DNA of 64,000 nucleotides from Candidatus Obscuribacterales bacterium. GTDB taxonomy: Bacteria; Cyanobacteriota; Vampirovibrionia; Obscuribacterales; Obscuribacteraceae. The notes beneath the pieces are model-generated. The model ran no database searches, had not been told where the DNA came from, and saw only the letters and a list, made by a program, of their open reading frames with translations. The position numbers were made by a program, and so were the translations under genes. Below are positions 59,463 through 64,000 of the stretch, piece after piece; the stretch's first letter is position 1, and every line of letters begins with the position of its first letter. The stretch covers positions 1 through 64,000 of the forward strand of contig JAIETF010000056.1 in the NCBI GenBank assembly GCA_019745415.1, given 5' to 3'.

Positions 59463-61637
59463 CTATTGCCGGCTCAACCAGGTCTGCCAGCGCATCAATT
59501 CGGCCGTGGAGAGGGCATAAGCCGGGCAACCCCTGGCCAGGTGAGGACGGGCGCCGTCAAAGATTTCGGAAACCCCTCCCACCAGTGATTCTTGACCGAG
59601 GTGCTCGAGCAAGGGGGAAAGAATGATTTTGATACGACTCTTGGTTTCCGGTAAGGGTCCATAAACATTGAGCAGGGCATCGCAATAGAAGCCTAGAAGA
59701 AAAGGCCAGGCTGTGCCCTGGTGGTAAGAAAGATCGCGGTGGTACTGATCGGCATGTTCAAAGCCGCATCCGTAGAGACCTTGATATTGGGCATCGGTCG
59801 GCGAAAGAGTTCTTATGCCCATGGGAGTTATGAGCTCGTTCTCGATAGCGGCGAGGATTTGTTTTTCTTGATCTCTTTCAAAAGCCCTGTAGGGTAGAGC
59901 CACGGCGAATAGCTGGTTTGGTCTTAGGCTTGCATCTTTCTTGCGATTTTTTTCTTTCTCGTTTGCACTTGGTGTGTCGATAACATCGTATAGACAGGAA
60001 AGTTCGCTGTTCCAGAATTTCTTTAAGCCTTCTTTCGTTTGCTTTAGCCTGTTTTCAAGACGATTGAGCAGCTTTTCATCAGCTTTGTACTCAAGTTCGC
60101 TTTCGTTCAACAAATTATGCAGAGAAGCGAGGGCGTTATACCAAAGACTATTGAGGTCTACTGCTTTGCCGGCTCTCGGGGTAATGGGAATTTCGGCCAC
60201 TCGAGAATCCATCCAAGAGAACTCTACCGAGGGCAGTTCGCAACTAATTAAACCGTCATTGTTATCGAGTTTGATGCCATATATGGTGTCATCTTCTAGG
60301 GCGGTGAAAATGGCGCAGAGTTGATCGAGCAGTGCAGAGACTGTCTCTTTGTCTCTAGTTATTCGGTAGTAGTGCCAGGTTGACCAGAAAAACCAAAAAG
60401 AAGTATCGAGGGCGTTGTACTCCAGAGTCGGGCTTTTCTCGCCGTCCTCTTTGGGATTGACAGTGCGATTGGCTACTAGGGCATCCTTTCTTCTTCCGGC
60501 AAAGGTTCTTAAAACCGCCTTGGCTTGGGCGAAGCGTCTGGTAGAAAGGCAGAGTCCGGGCAAGCTCATCAGAGCCGCACGTCCTGAATCATTAAACCAG
60601 GGATAGCCTTCCAGAACCGAGAGGTCGCGGTTTTCGTCTTTATTGGCTTCCGGGAAGCGGCTTCCAGCTTTGCGATCCTCTTCGAAAGCTGGCACCAAAA
60701 ATTGGTCGCAAGCCAGAATGAGCTGGTCTGTGCGTTGTGAACGAGGCAAGCTCGCTCTTTTGATTAAGTGGTTTTGTCTTTCTATCAACTTTTCAATTTC
60801 GGCATGACCGTCTGGATTGGCAATGGCATTTTCAAAACTGGCGCCTATGGAAAGATCTTTGCCTTTGCGCAGATTGCTGGTTACGGCTCCCACTAAGAAG
60901 AGATCTTCATTGTCCGGTTCGCCCCGATTTGTTTCTTCGGTGTATTTATAGTCCCACCACCATTGTTTCTGGGCTTCATATTGTCCTTCTTGCCAGGTCA
61001 AGCAAAGCCGCGCTCCGCTTTCGTTGAGAATGACCATCGATTGATTGGGTGAGACGAATTGCGGATAGCGGTCATCGGATGAACCTTTGACTTGTTTATG
61101 GAAGTCGCGGAAGCCGACTAGGAAGCGGCAAGTCAATACCGGCTTTTCGCTCGACTGCTGTTTAGTGTTTTCACTAAGGGAAAGGTCGCCTAAATAGTGG
61201 TAATTGAGGTAAACCTCGTTTTTGCCATGGGGCATGACCAGCTGTTTGATAAGGTAGCGACCGTTTAGCTCGAAAACCCAGGTGGGAACGGGAAGAAATG
61301 TGAAGGACTCGAGATGCTTGTAACCGGTCGGTGAGATAACCCCGGATGTCCAGCTGCTTGTCGCTAATTCATAGGTATTGGCACCAATTGTAATTAGTTC
61401 TTCTACCCTGGAAAGAACAATATGCCTCCATACTGGAGGATAGAGAGCAGCTGCCAGGACGCAGTGGTAACGCCTTCTATTGGCCCCGCAGATTGTACCC
61501 ATGCTGTATCCGCCCAAGCCGTTGACCACGAGCCATTCACGGTTGTCTCGTTTGTCCCGGCTTGGATAATAGACTGGTATATCGTAATCAATCGCTTTGT
61601 GGCGAGATTTGAGCCAGCCGATCAGACCGAAAGTCAT
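59463..61637 (-). CDS. Glycogen debranching enzyme (amylo-alpha-1,6-glucosidase, GH133 type)
   Basis: 724 aa. N-terminal GDE_N domain (WLVVNGLGGYSMGTICGANR, RRYHCVLAAALYPP), then an (alpha/alpha)6 catalytic domain: EYNALDTSFWFFW, and acidic residues near NDSGRAALMS and the C-terminal YHQGTAWPFLLGFYCDAL. It removes alpha-1,6 branches from glycogen-like storage glucan. An inserted charged stretch (PSANEKEKNRKKDASLRPNQ) is not typical. Starts 4 bases after the stop of the TPR gene, so they are co-transcribed. Confidence 0.92.
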   Translation of the reverse strand: MTFGLIGWLKSRHKAIDYDIPVYYPSRDKRDNREWLVVNGLGGYSMGTICGANRRRYHCVLAAALYPPVWRHIVLSRVEELITIGANTYELATSSWTSGVISPTGYKHLESFTFLPVPTWVFELNGRYLIKQLVMPHGKNEVYLNYHYLGDLSLSENTKQQSSEKPVLTCRFLVGFRDFHKQVKGSSDDRYPQFVSPNQSMVILNESGARLCLTWQEGQYEAQKQWWWDYKYTEETNRGEPDNEDLFLVGAVTSNLRKGKDLSIGASFENAIANPDGHAEIEKLIERQNHLIKRASLPRSQRTDQLILACDQFLVPAFEEDRKAGSRFPEANKDENRDLSVLEGYPWFNDSGRAALMSLPGLCLSTRRFAQAKAVLRTFAGRRKDALVANRTVNPKEDGEKSPTLEYNALDTSFWFFWSTWHYYRITRDKETVSALLDQLCAIFTALEDDTIYGIKLDNNDGLISCELPSVEFSWMDSRVAEIPITPRAGKAVDLNSLWYNALASLHNLLNESELEYKADEKLLNRLENRLKQTKEGLKKFWNSELSCLYDVIDTPSANEKEKNRKKDASLRPNQLFAVALPYRAFERDQEKQILAAIENELITPMGIRTLSPTDAQYQGLYGCGFEHADQYHRDLSYHQGTAWPFLLGFYCDALLNVYGPLPETKSRIKIILSPLLEHLGQESLVGGVSEIFDGARPHLARGCPAYALSTAELMRWQTWLSRQ

Positions 61638-61641
61638 TTAC

Positions 61642-62211
61642 TTACTTTTGACTGGAGAGTGTTTCGCTGTTCTCCGGTGTGGGCATGGCTTGCCAGTTTC
61701 CGGTTTTTTTCCAGCTTGTTGCTTTCACCTTTTCTGCCAAGGCTTTTAGTTCACGGGCTTCTTCTACGCGGTCAAGCATAAGCAAAAGGTCGGCATAGTT
61801 GCCCAGAAGGGCAATCACTTCAGGATGTCTGCCGCCCAGAACCCTGGTTTTTACAGACATTGAGAGTTTGTAAAAGGGTTCGGCTTCAACATATTTGCCC
61901 CAGGAATGATAGAGCAAGGCTAGGTTGTAAGACATAGTGCCCACGTCTTGATGATTATGGCCGAGCTTTTGTTCATACATCCGAAGCAGTCTGCGGCATA
62001 TGGGCGCGGCAAACTCATGTTTGCCCTGGTACCAAAAAACTTCTGCAAGACCTTCAAGAGAAGTAGTAAGCATGGCGTTGTCGGGTCCGTAGTCTTCAGC
62101 TACTTCCAAGGCCGCCAGCCAAAGTCTTTCAGCATCGGCGTATTGACCTGCCTTAACACAGCTTTCGGCTGACGCTCTATAGATTTTCCAGATGTCGTTG
62201 ACTATCGACAT
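61642..62211 (-). CDS. TPR protein in operon with the debranching enzyme
   Basis: 189 aa. Three TPR_12-type pairs (AESCVKAGQYADAERLWLAA, LEGLAEVFWYQGKHEFAAPI, YNLALLYHSWGKYVEAEPFY, LGNYADLLLMLDRVEEAREL). The kinesin-light-chain-like spacing suggests peptide binding. Its stop lies just before the debranching enzyme start, so the pair is co-translated. It may anchor or regulate the enzyme, but no direct evidence is in the sequence. Confidence 0.82.
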   Translation of the reverse strand: MSIVNDIWKIYRASAESCVKAGQYADAERLWLAALEVAEDYGPDNAMLTTSLEGLAEVFWYQGKHEFAAPICRRLLRMYEQKLGHNHQDVGTMSYNLALLYHSWGKYVEAEPFYKLSMSVKTRVLGGRHPEVIALLGNYADLLLMLDRVEEARELKALAEKVKATSWKKTGNWQAMPTPENSETLSSQK

Positions 62212-62320
62212 GGCTTGTTTCTTGATCTCTCGTTTGGATTGAAGTCTTCAATCATAACCTTATTGTACCGGTTGGATAGCTCTTCAGAACCAAACTTTCC
62301 AGCTTTTAGGTCTTTGCATC

Positions 62321-62340
62321 AATACTAAAAAGTATAATAG
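62321..62340. repeat. Dispersed element, copy 3 (related)
   Basis: AATACTAAAAAGTATAATAG: the same ATACT...AGTAT inverted repeat with a four-base A centre and a TATAAT right end. It lies ~110 bases upstream of the TPR gene start. Confidence 0.5.
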
Positions 62341-62354
62341 AAATAGGTAAAAGA

Positions 62355-62386
62355 GAAAGCAGGAGAGCCGGGGCTCTCTTGCTTTC
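62355..62386 (-). terminator. Terminator of the HD-domain gene
   Basis: GAAAGC and GGAGAGCC (62355-62369) pair with GGCTCTC and GCTTTC (62372-62386), imperfectly. On the minus strand it is followed by TCTTTTACC. Suits the HD gene ending at 62487. Confidence 0.7.
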
Positions 62387-62486
62387 AGGCAGGGCTTGCG
62401 AAGGGTCGGGCTAACCAAGCCAGATTAATCGGATGATTTACCTGGATTAGTCGACCCGACCCAACGCCTGCGCGCATGCTTGGCGT

Positions 62487-63347
62487 TTACGGCAACGGCA
62501 CGTTGAAGCCCTTGAGCGGCAGCCAGGCGCCCTTGTCATCGTCGAAGTAGAAACGAACACCGTTCACTTCGATGCGGAAAACAAAGCCGAGCGACTTGGC
62601 ACCGCGACCGCAGGAATGGAAGCGGCGGGCGTACAAGTCGAGCAGCTCGCGGGCCGGGGCGACGCGTTCGTCCAGCTTGAGCTTGAGCACGATGGCGCCG
62701 GCGTGCTCCATGGTTGGCGCATCGTCGGAGTCCACGAAGAGCTCGCTCTTCTTGATGGCGAAGTTGACGCGGTCGTGCTGGGCGTTGTTCCACCAGTTGA
62801 TGCGCGCCAGACCGACCGCGCTGAAAAGGCGGAGTGCCATGGCGCGACCCGGGCGGACACGGTCTTCATCACCGACGCACTTGTCGGCGATGACAACGAT
62901 GGCCAGTTCCGGGAACTTCTTCAGACCCTCGATGGAGATCTTGAGGAAGGTGTCGGAGCGGTGGCAGGCAACCACAGCGGCGACGCGGCTGGCCATGCGG
63001 TTGGAGAAGCCCTTCTTGCCAAGGTAGTCGAGGGCGATTTGCTTGCCGGCGGTGGCATGGTCGTCCACCGACACTGCGCGACCGATGTCGTGCAGGAAGG
63101 CACCGGCGGGGATGACGACCTGGGCCGCCACTTCGTCGAGCACCGAGGGGAAGCGCTTGAGCACTTCGGCCTTGAGGTACTCGGCGGTGCTGAGCACAGA
63201 ATAGGCGTGAGCCACATCGTGCTTGGTTTGCGAGCTGGAAACCTTGTCGCCCTCGTCATAGAGTTTGAGAAGTTCCGGGTCGCTGGTCATGGTCTGAACG
63301 ACCGCGACCATCTCAGAAACAGACAGCTTTTCTTCTTGATTGGACAT
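62487..63347 (-). CDS. HD-domain phosphohydrolase
   Basis: 286 aa, GAGGAG five bases before the ATG. HD motif residues: His47 (or His43) in KHDVAHAYS, His86-Asp87 in FLHDIGR, His97, His129 in VACHRSD and Asp155 in IADKCVGD. The family cleaves phosphomono- or diesters of nucleotides with divalent metal; with this short single domain, a nucleotidase or phosphodiesterase is likely but the substrate is open. A ~120-residue C-terminal beta-rich region follows (AGAIVLKLKLDERVAP, LGFVFRIEVNGVRFYFDDD). Strong C-ending codons as in the Ter-type operon. Confidence 0.85.
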   Translation of the reverse strand: MSNQEEKLSVSEMVAVVQTMTSDPELLKLYDEGDKVSSSQTKHDVAHAYSVLSTAEYLKAEVLKRFPSVLDEVAAQVVIPAGAFLHDIGRAVSVDDHATAGKQIALDYLGKKGFSNRMASRVAAVVACHRSDTFLKISIEGLKKFPELAIVVIADKCVGDEDRVRPGRAMALRLFSAVGLARINWWNNAQHDRVNFAIKKSELFVDSDDAPTMEHAGAIVLKLKLDERVAPARELLDLYARRFHSCGRGAKSLGFVFRIEVNGVRFYFDDDKGAWLPLKGFNVPLP

Positions 63348-63594
63348 ATTGCTCCTCTGTTAAAGCAAAGCCGATGCATTCAAAGTGAGCTGCATCGGTA
63401 TGGATTGATAGATAGTTGCTACAAGTCCCCGAATCTCAAGTGGAGACGGACTGAAAGCTCAAAACTAGGACCAGGCGCTGGTTGTTGGCTTTAGTCGGCT
63501 TCCTCTCAATTTAAATAAAACGGGTACTCTTTATCCCTAGCAAAGACCTATTCAAGATATCAAGTATTTTTTTTGGCAAAATCTTTTCTAAGAA
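63348..63594. other. Leader region of the HD gene
   Basis: About 250 AT-rich bases with a T8 run near 63567. Apart from the ribosome-binding site at its left end I see no defined element. Confidence 0.4.
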
Positions 63595-63630
63595 AGAAAG
63601 GCGCTAACCTGTTGCAGTTAGCGCCTTTCT
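63595..63630 (-). terminator. Terminator hairpin downstream of the last gene
   Basis: AGAAAGGCGCTAAC (63595-63608) and GTTAGCGCCTTTCT (63617-63630) form a perfect 14-bp stem. On the minus strand CTTTCTTAG follows. Confidence 0.7.
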
Positions 63631-63813
63631 GGATTTTGAATTGGTCGCAGGACCGGTGCCGCCCTCGGTAACAACCATCCCTGGTCATTCTCCCTGGAGA
63701 ACCTGCGATGTCGAGATTGGAATTGCCCTCGGCTTATGCTTAGTTCAACTCTCAATGTCGATATATTAGGGTGTTTTTGGGGCTTTGTCAGTGGGGTAAA
63801 TACGAGTTTTTCT

Positions 63814-63996
63814 CTAAAGCTGCTCTTTGAGCAGGGCAATCAGATGGGCCACAAGCTTTTCGGCCTGACTGCGACCTAGTTCGTCCCAATGCGGCACGCC
63901 AAAAGCCTTGAAAGAATAAGTGTCTGCTTGTTCGTCGGTCCAGCCGATTAAGTCTAGAGCCCGACCCAGAACTGTGAGATAGTTCTGGTCTGTCAC
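63814..63996 (-). CDS. C-terminal or short protein at the window edge (partial)
   Basis: 60 codons on the minus strand ending at 63814, open to the edge. A GTG at 63996 could be its start, but the frame stays open upstream, so it may be the tail of a longer protein. Mostly helical (YLTVLGRALDLIGW, SQAEKLVAHLIALLKEQL). No family recognised. Confidence 0.45.
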   Translation of the reverse strand: MTDQNYLTVLGRALDLIGWTDEQADTYSFKAFGVPHWDELGRSQAEKLVAHLIALLKEQL

Positions 63997-64000
63997 TTCG

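Overview
The window looks like a chromosomal segment from a non-photosynthetic relative of Cyanobacteria (Melainabacteria/Vampirovibrionia, most like Obscuribacterales). This is inferred from style rather than a marker gene: many small TPR proteins, a MglA GTPase beside a PATAN (DUF4388) protein, MshEN/GspE-N-like repeats fused to TPRs, and mixed GC with TTG starts. There are about 46 credible genes and no rRNA, tRNA or CRISPR array. There is no intact insertion sequence.

Layout. (1) 217-7902: a strongly codon-biased operon matching the biosynthetic module of Ter (tellurite/stress) systems. It encodes PRTase-TRSP, HAD, StiP-like protease fold plus PELOTA, a TIM-barrel C-C lyase, a second HAD, two ATP-grasp paralogs and a small membrane protein. 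(2) 8.0-16.8 kb: an AT-richer accessory stretch with a transposase-derived zinc-ribbon/winged-helix protein, a histone-deacetylase-like enzyme and a MocR regulator lacking its PLP lysine. It also holds an ABC exporter, a His-rich metal-binding protein and most copies of a 14-bp palindrome, AACCGATATCGGTT. (3) 16.8-24 kb: MshEN-repeat/TPR protein, YbaK, RNB ribonuclease, ATP-grasp ligase and small proteins. (4) 24.2-30.2 kb: a two-core histidine kinase convergent with its likely OmpR-type regulator, then a helicase-associated-repeat protein. (5) 30.2-38.8 kb: a possible lysozyme-fold protein, a divergent FtsH coupled to a membrane protein, a thioredoxin-like gene with an in-frame TGA, and a canonical FtsH. 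(6) 38.9-48.1 kb: XRE regulator plus conserved partner, inorganic pyrophosphatase, class I aldolase, methylmalonyl-CoA epimerase, an AMIN-like/TPR protein and a cytidylyltransferase. (7) 48.5-56.9 kb: a proteolysis-rich stretch with two HExxH proteins, two free-standing M17_N/macro-like proteins, HtpX and an S53 sedolisin. (8) 57-63.8 kb: MglA, PATAN/degenerate GGDEF protein, GH133 debranching enzyme, TPR protein and an HD phosphohydrolase.

Themes. Envelope and protein quality control recurs (FtsH x2, HtpX, S53, HExxH proteins). The Ter-type operon shares its C-ending codon preference with the glycolytic aldolase, so high expression is as good an explanation as recent transfer. The most unusual signals are the nested palindrome family, the complementary degeneration of the two kinase cores, the TGA at a probable thioredoxin-fold Cys position, and the paired M17_N-like proteins with C-terminal CxxC.
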